A stretch of 64,000 bases of DNA from Darksidea phi (Eukaryota > Ascomycota > Dothideomycetes > Pleosporales > Lentitheciaceae): assembly GCA_030770425.1 (NCBI GenBank), contig JASJFT010000237.1, positions 1 through 64,000 of the forward strand, read 5' to 3'. Under the pieces are notes generated by a model. That model made no database searches and had not been told where the DNA came from. It worked only from the letters and a program-made list of their open reading frames with translations. Positions 36,521 through 48,460 of the stretch are shown here, one piece after another. The translations under genes and the position numbers were made by a program. Every line of letters starts with the position of its first letter. The first letter of the stretch is position 1.

Positions 36521-39500
36521 ATAAGGCGGGAGCTCCCTCCTTATCGCGAGTGTGGATAGCAAAACGCTCCTTTAGAAGAATCTTCACACAATTGTGGTGG
36601 CCCTTCTCCGCAGCCAGTATCAAGGCCGTTTTGCCGTGACTCTCCGCACCGATATCGATAGACGACATATCCCCTTTCAACAAAATCTCAACTAATTCAT
36701 CTCGTCCATTTTCGGCCGCATATGATATTGGTGTCCGTTTATCACAATCACTGATATTCCTGTCGGCACTCTGTTGAAGAAGCAGTATTGCAATATCGGC
36801 ATTCCCCTTTTCCGCGGCCCAAGAGAGTGAAGTTCGACAACAATCGTCTTTTTCGTTCACATCGCAATCTTCCCTTCCGATAAGATATCTCACCACCAAT
36901 GTATTGTTCTTTCGGGCCCAATCGTATATCTTTGAGTGTTCTGTGTAGTCAGGTACCACGTCTTCTTTCGCTCCACTCGATTGCAGCTTGCGTTTTTGTT
37001 CAGTATCTCCTTTCTCTGTTGCTATGCACAGCGCAATCCAGCCATAATCGCGAGCAACTTCCGACATACTAGGCGTTTCAAGCATGTCACAAACCCCGTC
37101 GAAGCCAAGGACTCGAACGTTATGATCCTCGTGCCGCATTGCTGCGCGATATAGCTCTCCAAGTGCAACGTATGGCTTCCTGCCTTCAGTCACACCGGGG
37201 CTCCCGCAAATCCATTGCAGCAAGTCCTTGGCCTCTTTCCATTTGGCATTGCTCTTATACACTTCTGTTTGCTCCGTGACGGCAGTGAGAACGTCGTTCA
37301 TCCCCGGCATCTTTGACTCCCGAGTTAATACCGGAATGATGCACATGTAAGCGTCCTCTCTCGATCCCAATCCACTAGCCTCGAAACGATCGGCCATCTC
37401 TTCTATCTGACTATTCTGCAACAGGAAAGTGTTCCGTTGACCGATTCGTGTGCGAACCCCTGTTTTGCCGTCGATGTCCTTAATAATCCGAACAGCGGCC
37501 ATAAGAAACGTGATGAAGATGTCTTGAGCGCACATTGTTAGAATTGGATTTTGAGTCTGAACGCACAATACTTGGGCACGCTCTTCCGTTCTTTGTGACA
37601 CCGGCCAGCCGAAAAATCGAAGTTCCGGGTTACATCCATCATCCCACACTGTCCCGCAACTTCGTACAGTCTTGTCTAACAGCTCCGATCTCCTTTGAAT
37701 CCAGACTCGGTACCACGTCCTAGCTTCTTCCAAGTTCAAACTCGAACTCACTGCAATCAGGCGTGCATTCATTATATCCGCTCCGTCTCTTGCTTTTTCA
37801 GCTTCATGGCCTAGGAGTGACCACGACCACACTCCTACGAGTGCTTCGAGTTCCGGACTATCTACCTTCCACGCCAACCCTTCCTTGCGGAGTGTGAGAG
37901 AAAATGTCTCTTCGTCATGGTCCCGTTCTCGCGATTTCAGTTCACACTTGATGTTTATAGGCCAATAGAGCTCCGAGGCTTCTGATCGGTCACCCTCCAA
38001 TCTCCCGGACAAGATCTCCATAACCCCTTCGATAGCTGATTGTAGTGGTTTTGCTATTTCTCGAACCCGAAGATCGCTCCATGAAAGTCCGGTCTCCTCA
38101 CCTGTAAGCCGAGCAAGACGAGCTCTGGCTAACACTGCTTGCGTGCCCGCTTTAAAAAAATTGGAATTCTGCGATGAACCTGTGACGATAAGCCGTACGT
38201 CGCGTAGCTGGCGGTCATTAGTGTTGTTAAACTTACTTGACACTTCTCCACCTTGCTGTGCGCTGACAAATATTTTGCCGACTTCTTCAAGATGCATGGC
38301 AAGAAAATCAAGCTCATGGTCTTGTAAGAGTTTCGGATGTTTTTTGAGAAAATGCGCCCCTGGAAGAGAGGTTATCACATTCCTTCCTTCATCCATACGG
38401 CTGGTTCGAAGGCTGGCTCTGACCAATGCCATAATTAGGGTAGAGATCAGTTGAGCAAGGATGACAGAGGAGTGCATTGCCCTCAAACCAATAAACTGCA
38501 CAACGAAGCCAAACATCGTAGCGATAACCGCTGCCCATAGGGTTATATCCACTGTGCTGTTTTTATACTCGGCTTTTGATGACTTGACGTACTCGGTGTC
38601 TTCACTGACACCGACAAATGACCCAAAGACTTGATCGCCAATCTTCTGACCACCCGGTTGCACCCAGTATATTTTGCTCCGATCCTGAGGGGTTTTTTTT
38701 TGGTAGTGGGCCTCAAGCGTACTTCTTTCGATAATATAGGCGCAGAGAAACATGCCAATACATACCAGCATCGTACCAGAGAGGGTTAATGGAAATGCAT
38801 ACATCTCTGCTGGCTTTCCGTCTCTTAAAAATCGAGTGGGATATCGGTAAGCGGTAAGGCCTGCGTAGATCAGTACTCCTAATAGGAGTTAGGCACAATG
38901 TAACCCTTTTACGGACTTAGGTTGCCGTACTGACCAATCTGTAAGGTGAAGCCAAGGACAGCGGCCCCATAGGAAAGTACCTTGGGCTGCCTCTTTATGC
39001 CAATATTGAGAGAGAGGTTGGGGCTGCGATCTTTCGATTTCTCGCTTTCGGCATTCCCTTGGAATTCTGACTTGGTGACATTCTCCCAGGGATCATTTGG
39101 TTTGCCGCAACAAACATTATCAAAGAATTCGATGCCTGCTGTGTAGTGGCCCTGGTCGTCGACTTTCCTGTCGTCATCATCGTCTTTGGTGCTCAGTTTC
39201 ACTATCTCGAGAATTTGTGGTTTGCCGAACACGCGTGCGATTCCTCCTTCATTCCACAATTCAGAAGTTGTCTCCGAAGTACATGATAGCAGCTCCACCT
39301 CTGCATTTCCTGGGCCTTCCTGCGCTCTTCCAATAAAGGCCCTCAAAGAAGCGCTTCCACAGACTCGAATTGCTGAGACTACGGCCGTCAGGATTCCTAA
39401 TGGAGCGACGGCGAAGATGATGTTGTCCCATATACTCAGGGATTCACTCAGGAACTGCTTCGTCACCTGCTCACCGAATAACGCGATAAGAGGAGCCTTG

Positions 39501-39662
39501 GCTAGACATTTAGTATGCCAAATGAGAAGTATTCTCAGCTTATAAAAGGGAACATACAAGATCCGTCGCAAGATCATTGGTAAAGTCGCTCCACTCGAAC
39601 GCTGTGGTGTAAGGCAGGAACGCGATGGCTGTGATTAAGGTGAGTGTTGTTGTGACTGTCAT
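35772..39662 (-). CDS. Multi-pass membrane protein with C-terminal ankyrin repeats
   Basis: Three exons on the minus strand: 39662-39558, 39496-38935 and 38878-35772, with 61- and 56-nt introns (the first acceptor AAG is weak). The length is 1257 codons across an assembly gap of 97 N. The N-terminus is hydrophobic (TLTLITAIAFLPYTTA), and further membrane segments are IIFAVAPLGILTAVVSAIRV, VLSYGAAVLGFTLQIGVLIY, LSGTMLVCIGMFLCAYII and VDITLWAAVIATMFGFVVQF. A middle part of about 500 residues has no recognised domain. About ten ankyrin repeats follow, the last ones nearly identical to each other. Such N-terminal regions joined to ankyrin arrays are common, functionally unknown proteins of Pezizomycotina. 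The C-terminus is truncated by a frameshift, and the true array length is unknown because of the gap, so the product here is provisional. Confidence 0.8.
36156..36252. other. Assembly gap (97 N) inside the ankyrin array
   Basis: A run of N within near-identical 99-bp repeats. The phase of the units on either side (36076 and 36253, 177 bp apart) is not a multiple of 99, so the gap length is not the true one; 19, 118 or 217 bp would fit. Confidence 0.95.
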
Positions 39663-40423
39663 TGTGGGCCCAGAGAATCATGTGAGGCAGAGAATGGTGC
39701 GATGAGCTGGGAATGCGATTCTATATCTGGGGCGGCGATTTGGTGATTTGGGTATTTGTGGGGGAATAGCGGAGTGGAGGAATAGCGCGGAATTAGTACC
39801 TCTTTCTCGCACCTTCTATGCACAGGCCACCCCCACCGAACGCGCTAGCAGCCCGGCCGCCAATAAAATAAGATCTGGACTGTTGACCGGTCGCAAGCTT
39901 ACCCGCATCGGAACGGCTGTGCATGCCAAGTCGGATCATCCTCCTGCAGCGGTGCTGCAAGAGTGGATGAGGGCGAGATCCTGCATTACAGTAACTCCAG
40001 CTCCGGAGTCAAAGGCAGTAGAGATGAACGTGGACGGGCGGCACGGCTCGAACGGGCCGGTGGCGTTCGGCCAGTCCGTCTCTTTTCGCTTTTGCCGGGT
40101 CCTACGTCGACCGGGGTTAGCTGATCCTTTTCTTTGCCCATGCCCCGCCCCAGCAACCCAGAGAAAAGGGAAAAGAGGAAGGGAACATTGGGATTTTACC
40201 GGATTACTAGAGGGGTTTGGTAGCAAAATACGTAGCGGTATTTACAGGCAGACAATTAGAGCATTACATCAACTCGCCACCACGCCACCACTAGCGGGGA
40301 GGACGGCCGACCCGCTCTGGCCACACCCTTGGGACAGCTTGCCATCGCGGCAGATATTCGTAGGGATGTGCTATTGGCCAGCCGTTCTTTCAATGTTAAG
40401 AGGTTAAAGTTGATGTAGATTTA
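39663..40423. other. Intergenic, no gene supported
   Basis: Upstream region of the ankyrin gene. A 220-codon plus-strand open frame here (from 39748) has no ATG at its start and no protein-like features. Nothing else recognised. Confidence 0.5.
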
Positions 40424-40500
40424 TATAGGCCAGCCGCTGAGCTCTGCGTCAGCCAGCTACTGAGTTCGATATAGGCCAGCTGCTGAGTTCGATATCAGCT
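40424..40500 (+). repeat. Imperfect short repeats (gataggccagc / ctgagttc)
   Basis: Three to four copies of a ~25-bp unit built on ataggccagc and tgagttcgatat lead into the minisatellite. Confidence 0.5.
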
Positions 40501-40510
40501 AGTTACTGAG

Positions 40511-40654
40511 CCTCATACTAAGCCTGATACGGAGCCTAATACTGTGCCCAATACTGTGCCTAATACTGTGCCTAATACTGTGCCTAATACTGTGCCTAAT
40601 ACTGTGCCTAATACTGTGCCTAATACTGTACCTGATACTGTACCTGATACTATA
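40511..40654 (+). repeat. 12-bp minisatellite, 12 units
   Basis: Exact 12-bp period with consensus cctaatactgtg from 40511 to 40654; the middle units are identical and the edges vary. A multiple of three keeps any frame open (P-N-T-V on the plus strand), but no gene spans it. It abuts the broken Clr5-domain fragment. Confidence 0.9.
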
Positions 40655-41120
40655 TCCCGATTCTTAATAAGGCTGCCTTAATCAAGGATGAGGGCATGGT
40701 ACCATAGTGATACTCCTCCTCGGCCATCTACCTCACTTTTGGCAAGGGCAGTTTCTGCACGATATGCAAGTCGAGGACGCGCTTCTTATACGGCTCCCAG
40801 TTGTCCGCGCGAAAAGTCGGCGCCTTGCACTTTCGTGGCCGAGCTGGCGGACCCATGAGCGATGGGGCCCCCGCAGGCGTTGTAGGTGCAGACGCAGACG
40901 CAGACGCAGACTGGCTGTTGCCAGCAAACCCTATGGCTAACCGCGCATGGCTAGGGTGTGCTGTGTAGAGATTGAACGGGTGCAGGGCATGGTTCTGCAT
41001 AGTCGCGACCTGTCCGCCGGAGGGCTGTACCTGCAGGGCAAATGCAGAGGTCTGGTCGACGCCATACGATCCGTACAGTTGCTGGGTCGGAAGAGCATTG
41101 TGGTGTACAGTATGTAAGGG
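40650..41120 (-). pseudogene. Truncated Clr5-domain protein fragment
   Basis: On the minus strand, from a probable acceptor (CCTAATAG) at 41121, one frame reads a low-complexity region (HNALPTQQLYGSYGVDQT, a Ser/Ala run) followed by the start of a Clr5 domain: FRADNWEPYKKRVLDLHIVQ and KLPLPKVR. A TAG at complement 40730-40728 then interrupts, and the frame continues MAEEEYHYG, as expected for the domain, before losing similarity at the minisatellite. The TAG sits where a CAG would fit, a C to T change of the RIP type. Clr5 domains occur at the N-terminus of fungal proteins, some linked to gene regulation. First exon and C-terminus are missing. Confidence 0.65.
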
Positions 41121-42885
41121 CTATTAGGAAACGACATCACCAAGCCACCCTCCAATTCAATACCGCAATGTTCTATCTACAACCGTGAATTTCCCCCCAG
41201 TGAACTCCACTCACTGTTAGATAATACGTGAAGCAGTTACAGCGATCATTGTCATCTGTCCCTAAGATCCAGAACGTAGGCATAAGTAAAGAGTCCCTGA
41301 TGCTACCTTCGGGAAGCATCATATTGGCCTTACCTTCCATTCTAGCAATTTCGCATCTGAAGAGCTGGCACGGGATGAGGCAGGGCCAAACAACAGTCTT
41401 TGCGAACATGGCACAAGTTTACATTTTGAATCGAGCCGGAGCACTGTGCTCGCCGGATCAAAATGTTTTATACTCCGTTTCCGTGAGGCTAAGCAAGGAG
41501 GCACCGACTAAGCGTGAAATCTCTTATTTTCTTGTTGCGTCGGTTATAGCTGCATGTTGCTGTAGCGCAAGCGCTTACACGTGGTCTACTCTACCCACAC
41601 CAAGACTGCAGCTCCGTAGATGAATGAACCCCCTCGATAAGCGGGTACACAGCCCACCTCGCGACATGGTCGATTTGCAGATCACCAACATTATGTGGTG
41701 ACTCTAGTCAGAATCGTTGAGAAAAGGCGATCCATGGATGAAAGCTCTGGACGAACTATCGCAAATCCAGGGCCGAGATACACGAGACGAAAAGCTGTCG
41801 CAGCTTCCGCCCTGCGGCGTGAGGCTGAGGCGCTCATGGCAGACGAGGCGCGGTTCCTGACGAGCCGCCTTTGACGCCAAGGACGCCAAGGGTCAGCCCT
41901 TCGGCGCTTCGAATTTGGCTAGTGCTTAGCTGTGGGGGCGAACATCGAACGTGTTTTTGATGAAGGACCATTCAGCCGATCCTTCAGAGTGGAGCAACAG
42001 CAAGTATCTAACAATTCGAGCAATGGGCATTGCCCAGGTTATCGTACCAAGCCCGTTCGTACCGTGAACTGAGAAGCCTGGGGGCGGTTTCGTTGCCTCA
42101 TGGCGAATATGCTGTTGTGGGTCTTTGCACTTCCAAATTTCCACTGCCATCACCACTTACCGCTGGTATGTGCACAAAACCTTGGCAGGGGCGGAGTCTG
42201 CGTTGGCGATACATGGACACTGTGCCATACACTACCCAAGGTAGGGGACTCGACAAGGGATACGACGGCTTCATTACTTGATGCGCGTCGCAGGAAACGC
42301 ACGCGCAACGGTGCGACATCAACGGCTCACGACCTGAAGACGACTAAAGGGAAACTCCGGTTAGCCACAGGAACTGGACCGGTGCCCAGGTAGACATCTC
42401 CATACTCCTAGCCGTAACATAAAGTCTGCAGAAGGGCCTCGGGAATTGAGATTGCTGGGACTGCTACATAGCAGAGCAAATAATAGAACTCTTGGCAGAC
42501 GCACCTTTTTGTGTTGGCTTTATGCTGCCTCTGCAGGGGAGGAGCTTTACACCTTTTCTCTTTTCTGGACTAGGGAGTACTTGGTGGTTTATCCAATTTA
42601 ACTCCGCCTCACCTGGGTAAGGGTTGTTTGATATGAAGCATGAACACGTTTACCGGATTTTACGGAAATCTCACTTAGGAAAAGATGCAGACACTGGAGA
42701 GCCCAACCTTGCGAACCAATTTTTTTTTTATTAAGAGGCTCGCCCGCAAGTCGTAATGGTTGTATCAATCCCCAGGATACGAGTAACAACTTTCATTCTT
42801 TTAGTTTTTTCCCTTTCTCGTGTCAAAGATTGGCTTTGACCCTGTCCACTCATTTCATCAGTGACCAGTCATTCATTCTATCATC
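41121..42885. other. Intergenic, no gene supported
   Basis: Several short open frames on both strands, none with a convincing start and protein-like pattern. A 46-codon ATG frame at 41734-41874 (ending ADEARFLTSRL) is possible but unsupported. A T-run near 42720 and a CT-rich stretch near 42800 belong to the promoter of the next gene. Confidence 0.45.
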
Positions 42886-45244
42886 ATGGTCCGCTCCACA
42901 CGCCTCCTCTCAGCGGCCCTCCTGGCCGTAATGGCCGCGGCTTTCCCAAGGCTCCAAATTCGACAAGACGTGGAAACACCACAACTTGAACTCACGCCGG
43001 ACCCGGCCGCCATACCGGACAACCAACAAGACTCACAAGGCGACTATCCTGTTCACGAGTATGCAGACAACATCTGCTTCCCATATGAAGTTCGAACGTG
43101 CCCCGATCCAAACCTAAGTGTTCCCTGCACGTGCGAAAAACCAACCGACCACAAAGCGATTCAAGAAGGCAACGCGATGCGACGCGAGTTCCTTGACAAG
43201 GTCCACGATTGGGGTATGGAATGGGCATATGGTGCTTTTAGCGTCAGATATCCGGGCGTCTACGATGGTTGGTGGAAGTTCAATTCCTCGGTCAAGCAAA
43301 CATACACCGAGTTCTATAACAAAAGGCTAGAGCTATCTCAGACTCGCAGCGACATCTCGGATACTGCACCGGAAATATATGCATCCGATACCTGGAGTGA
43401 GATCAACAGCAAAATCTCGAACAACGACACTTCCGGCTTAGTCCAAATCCCCGACACCAAAGAATGGGCCAAGGAAGGTGTCACCCCTGAACGTCTCTCC
43501 GAACTCACGGAAATTGTGCACAAGCACGATGAAGCCTTCAATGCCATGATGGCGATGAGGGATAAAGAGGAGAAGGTCAAGGAAGAATTTAAGCCGTGGT
43601 TTGATGAGTGGTTGAAGGGGGAAGAGGAAGCCCTCAAATCGTCTGAGAACGAAAGTTCCAAATACGTCGTGTGTGGTGGCGAAGGCAACAACGTCCAGTT
43701 CGACACCCCCGAGGAGGCCCGCGCCCACATGGACGCTGGTCGCTACGTGTGGGAGATTGACGACTTCATTTCTCGCCTGTCCAGGGAAAACATGGCGCAA
43801 GGTGGTAAGTCTGCACCTGCCCATATACTCCACTTTCCTGCTTCATCCATTCTTTGAAGGCTAACCACTGCACTCCTAGGCAAAACCAAGGGCTATATGA
43901 CTTGGCCCGAACAGTATGCGATCGATGTCGGCGTGACCAGAGAACAAGAAACCCGCGATCAAGCATTCGACTCCTGCAGAACCTTATCGGGCGATTGCGA
44001 GCTTTTTAAAGCCGAATCCACTGGTACCTATACCTGCGAATGGTTCTGGGACAGGAGAGCAGAATACAATTTCAAGGTTGCCTACTGGGTCTTCCGTTTG
44101 ATCGAGAACGTCCACCACAAGCTCAAGCTCTTCAAAGACACACTGGTCACCGACACCATTACAAGCGGGCTCAAACTGGGCAAGCTCAACGAGGACTTCA
44201 CCCCCGACCTACCTAAAGAAGACCCTGCCTGGAAATGGTCAGTACTGACCTGTTTGGCATAAGAGACAATGATGACTGACAATTCACTGCAGGTTCAAAT
44301 TTGCGTTCGGCATGGTCACTTCTTTCCTCCCTGCGCCTCCGGGCTTTGTAAGTCTCCCCAGGATTGTTCTCTCCCAAACTATGAAAGTGACTAACGCTTG
44401 TGTAAAATAGGACGCGGGTGCTGCTGGTAACTTGACCAAGGTCATCGAGGTGGTCCAACTGCTCATCGACACGTTCGATCAGGTCAACGAGGAAGTCCAG
44501 AAGGCGAAGGCGGAAGCGGAGCCCAAGCCGATAAGCAGCGCGGATCTCGGCGCAGCCCTCGCCGACATCTTTACTTCCATGTCCAACGGCCTGCTCAAAA
44601 CCCTCGAGACTGCACTCGGGAAGAAGGAGCGAGTTGGCCAATGGGAGGAACTTCCGGCCTTCGGAAACACGGACAACTTGAAGACGCCTGTCGGCAAGTT
44701 CCTCAACAACCCCATTTGGCTGATCGACAACGGTGCCGATGTGCTCTACGATTCCATGAAGTTGGCCTCCCTCAACGCCCAATGGAAGATCATCGACATG
44801 AAGCTTCGCAGCAACAAGTACTACCTCACCTGGGACAAGCGTAGCACGTATCCGAAAACTGACCTGAAATGCGACGGCAAAGGAGCGCGGACTATCAACT
44901 ACGCCGGCGGCGAAAAGTGCTTCCGCATCTGGTGGTTTGGCAGCCTTGACCCTACCAAGTCAAAGGATCAGTCCAAAGCACTCGACGATGCATTTTACGA
45001 CAAGCTGGCCGAGTACGGCCTTGAAGGCGACGCCCTGACCGAGTACTACAAGCAGATCCTCGATTGCTACCAGAAGAAGGGCAAGGACGGAACGCTGGAC
45101 GAAAATGATGCCGTCAAGATTGGCGGTTCGGCGCCGACGTGCTACTTCAGCTTGCCGACTATGAAACTCGATACCGGCAAAGGCTGTACCGGGCTTTCTG
45201 GCCTCGTGTGCAGTCCTTGGACTCCTGTAGATTTAGAGAAATAG
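42886..45244 (+). CDS. Secreted protein of unknown function, 721 aa
   Basis: Four exons, 42886-43804, 43880-44237, 44293-44347 and 44411-45244, joined in phase by introns of 75, 55 and 63 nt with consensus ends. A signal peptide (MVRSTRLLSAALLAVMAAAFP) precedes a likely propeptide-like segment with RLQIRQ. The body contains regularly spaced cysteines in three clusters (NICFPYEVRTCP...PCTCEKP near residues 64-84, the central SCRTLSGDCELF...YTCEWF, and a C-terminal KCFRIWW...LDCYQKK...TCYFSLP...CTGLSGLVC set). It has helix-rich charged stretches and sequons (NSS, NDT, NES, NLT). No catalytic motif or named family was recognised. It is well formed, with strong codon bias toward C-ending codons, and stands alone. 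Confidence 0.88.
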
Positions 45245-45808
45245 ATAGAGAGGTAATATACAAATCGAAGAATTTGTTAAGTTTCTTGTATCTAGGTTTC
45301 GGTTAGCTTTTTTTTTCCTACTGTATAGCACCGGCTGGGCAGGGCTTGTTGCTATGTTGTAGTTCGTAAGAAGCCGACCATAGGCGTCTTGAGTTGCCAC
45401 GACAGCTACTTTGACACCAGAAGGTCCCATGGCGGTTTGCTGAACATGCTATCCAGGCCATAGGTCTCTTTCAAGCAGGCATCTAGATTTTCCGCTGGAT
45501 ATATGTTGTCTTTGAGACATCCTTTAACATATGGTGAATTCGTCTTGGCTGCGATAATTTTTGGGACTTTGAAAAGAACGTCTTAGTCCCTCTATTGGAA
45601 ACCCGGCGGCATTGCTCATTAATGCAATTGAAGTGAAAAATAGCAACCTAAACCGCCCAAAAGCACAGGCTTCCCCTCCGCATTAAAGACAGTAACCACC
45701 CGCTGGAACAATAATCGCCCTTGAGATATCTTTAAAAAAAATCCCCCAGTTAAAGATATCACCGCAACAAGAAGTCTGTACCATATGTGCTTGGTTCTAA
45801 CCCCGACC
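45245..45808. other. Intergenic between convergent genes
   Basis: 3' regions of the genes at 42886-45244 (plus) and 45809-46414 (minus). No further gene recognised. Confidence 0.5.
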
Positions 45809-46414
45809 TCACCGTCTCATTTGCATTGGCGCTCTCTCCCTCTCCCAGCCCTTCATCATACTCTTCTGTTCCATAATACCCCTCCAATGTCCCTCCTCAA
45901 ACTCCTCAATATCGCCCTCCGCATCCGCATCTTCATCCTCACCATCCGTCGCAATTGCACACTCCTCGCTGACACTTCTGACACTACTTCCAGCTTGCGA
46001 GGAGAACTCTGCACTGTCCTTGCGAGGAATGTCTTGACTATTTAGACCTAGCCCCGGGTATGTGGGGTTAATCTGCGGGAGCAAAGATGGCGAGGTGGAA
46101 GGCGAGGTAAATTGCCTTCCGGGAGTGAAGAACTTGACATCCTCGGACGGGAATCGAGCGATCTGCATTTGAACGTGGAGTATACCATCTGGTGACTGGA
46201 AAATGCTCCTTGCTATCAACGACCTCCCATCGGTAGTCACGCCGCGAATATACTCTGGGTGTATGTATTGATACGGTTGAGCAACAGGCTGTGGTTCTTC
46301 GGTAACGTCTGGCAAAGACTGTACAAGCCTGAGAGGAGAAGACGCTGGAGGGAGTCGTGAGGACGGCCCCTGAGAGTTGCGAGTGTAAGGGTGATAGCGG
46401 TTCGGGCGGGGCAT
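45809..46414 (-). CDS. Hypothetical low-complexity protein, about 201 aa
   Basis: An open frame on the minus strand with the first ATG at 46414 in good context (GCCGCCATG). The product is Pro/Ser-rich at first, has a central ordered-looking part (IHPEYIRGVTTDGRSLIARS and SPDGILHVQMQIARF), and ends with an acidic run and a charged tail. The same frame stays open upstream without another ATG (SDISSDSDSDFSPIS), so an additional 5' exon is possible; an acceptor-like TTCACTTCAG lies near 46465. Not assigned to a family. Confidence 0.5.
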   Translation of the reverse strand: MPRPNRYHPYTRNSQGPSSRLPPASSPLRLVQSLPDVTEEPQPVAQPYQYIHPEYIRGVTTDGRSLIARSIFQSPDGILHVQMQIARFPSEDVKFFTPGRQFTSPSTSPSLLPQINPTYPGLGLNSQDIPRKDSAEFSSQAGSSVRSVSEECAIATDGEDEDADAEGDIEEFEEGHWRGIMEQKSMMKGWERERAPMQMRR

Positions 46415-47799
46415 GGCGGCGGCAGAGATAGGCGAAAAGTCGCTATCTGAGTCTGATGATATGTCTGAAGTGAACAATATATTTGAGTCGGATGGTGTAG
46501 GCGGCGTAAGAATGAGAGTTGGGACAAAGGAGTGACGGTGGCGAAGTTGGGAGGGGCGTTTTACGGGCGGTATGGTGGTAAAGCCGCAGCTCAGACGTCC
46601 CCAGAGAAGTAACGGTCTGCAACGATTTGGATAGAAGCCGGATGATAACCGAGTTTGTCGTGATTGAAGGATAGCACAAACCCATCTTTATACCACCCAG
46701 CCCTCCGATCGTCAGTCGCGTCGCTGGAGCATTCGGTCCATCCACCCCGTTAAAGAACGCCTTGCGCTTGAATAGTACTAAAATAGATGAGATCTAGTGG
46801 CCGAGCGACGCCTCAAGCCACTCAGCCTATGACATCGCTTCTTCTGCACCCTGTATTGGTCCTCGTCATCCATGCCAACACGATCAACGACCCCAGAAAG
46901 CGCATAAGCGCGCGTAGAAACAAACAATGTCTGTTATTCGCGCACGAGTCGACGCAATTTATGCAATGCATCCTTCGCTATTATGCACGACCAAGGCAGA
47001 TCTGATATTAGGTGGTGCTGCGCCACATCGACCAATCAGAGATGCAGCTCGTAGGCGCGCATCCGAACTGTTGGGTTTACGCGCTGCAGCATGCAAGGCG
47101 CTTCCTATGAAACCCGAAACAAGTCTCAAGGAGAGAGCGAGGCGCAATAGGCTAAATGTGGCTCATCACTGTTGAATATTCGGCATACGGCACCTGGGCG
47201 AGGCACGCTGCGACCGCCGCGCTCCACCTCTATCGAGCATGAGGCAGAATACATGATGTATTGATCAACGCAGTGCAGTGAATAATATTTTATGTAGGGG
47301 AAAACGTACGTATTTGATAGTCGGTTTAAGATAAGTCTTCCGCATGGTGAGTTCCCGAGACAACCATTTTTGGGCGTTCAGATACGAATACATGGAACGA
47401 AGAGGCGATGGTAGGAACGAAGATTCCAGATCGTAGCTGTGAGCTGAGGAGTGGCCTTAACGTTACTGCGAAGAATACACGAACCCTGCAAGGAAAGATG
47501 CAGTCCATGTAATACCCTAGATCAGATCTTGACGCTAGATGCATGCGTAGTATTGTTTTTCTGATACTGCCGGACAATACCATACACAGAAAGGCCACAA
47601 GGTCCATAACGTTTGATCTTGTCGTTCGCAAGGATTGTTCGACCGATTGTATCGTAGATCTCGCTTGGGAAATGCTTTAGGTTAACGCAGGCAAATTGCG
47701 TCAACCATGATACGCCTTCATCGTATACGTGCAGCCATTATGCTTCGGGACGAGGCCAGCTCGAACGGCCAATGCGCAAGTCGACAAGATCAGAAATGT
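46415..47799. other. Intergenic, no gene supported
   Basis: A minus-strand stretch at 47704-47522 reads FACVNLKHFPSEIYDTIGRT and could be an exon, but no start or splice partner could be fixed. A plus-strand ATG frame at 46927-47175 is Arg/Ala-rich and not convincing. Confidence 0.4.
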
Positions 47800-48460
47800 T
47801 TACAGAGCTGATACGAAAAACCAAGGTGCCCGTTTCATCATGTGACGGGATGCCCCTGCCGGGTGAGTTCCTGGTCCAATGAATGAGAAAAGCTTCCTCC
47901 TCAGCAGCAAGGAACCTGAAGTGTCGAAATTTGTCGTGTTCGGCACCGCCACCGATGGGTCACCATCGGTCGAAAGGTTTGGCACAGGGATGGTCTTGAT
48001 ATTGTTGGTTCTCAAAGGGAGATACTGGTCGAATGCACACTCCATCAAAGAGGTAGGAGAAGTGGCAGGTGTGGACTGCTGCGGGTGTCAGACCGCTGCT
48101 GCAGTTGGGTTGAAATGTGGGGAAGTGGCACGGGTCGTCTTTGCTAGTTGAAGACAACGAATAGTTGTACGTAACTCGTGGAGGGTAAAAGTGGCAGAGG
48201 AGAAAGAACCTGTCCGAGTCTAGAAGCCAGATGGAGCGACCGAGAGAGTATACCTTTATGTGCAGTTTCTCTCCAAATCTGGTTGTCACTGGTCGTGGCT
48301 TGCGAAAGGCAACTATCGCTTGCTCCGGGATGTCCACCAATCGCACATGGCACAGTAAGCGCACAGAGCCTTGCTGCATAATGGAACGCTTTTTGTTAGA
48401 TGGAGGAAAGTTGGTGGAGCCGGAATGGGGACTGTTGAGAGTGCTTGTGGCTTAGAGGAA
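47800..48460 (-). CDS. Possible hypothetical gene, structure uncertain
   Basis: Two minus-strand stretches look coding. The upstream one (about 48460-48190) reads IMQQGSVRLLCHVRLVDIPE and GEKLHIKVYSLGRSIWLLDS; the downstream one (about 48075-47800) reads STPATSPTSLMECAFDQYLP and ends in a hydrophobic MKRAPWFFVSAL. An intron of about 110 nt between them would be needed, but its donor is not clear. The first ATG in the upstream frame is at 48379. No family recognised. Confidence 0.3.

Noticed and set aside
39748..40407. Long plus-strand open frame of about 220 codons
   Set aside because: No ATG at its start, Arg/Pro-rich random-looking sequence, no domain and no splice sites.
41228..41623. Plus-strand open frame of 131 codons
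   Set aside because: Begins with GTG and has no recognisable pattern; a fungal gene should start with ATG.
46927..47175. Plus-strand ATG frame of 82 codons
   Set aside because: Arg/Ala-rich composition without a recognisable pattern or neighbouring exons; too weak to call.
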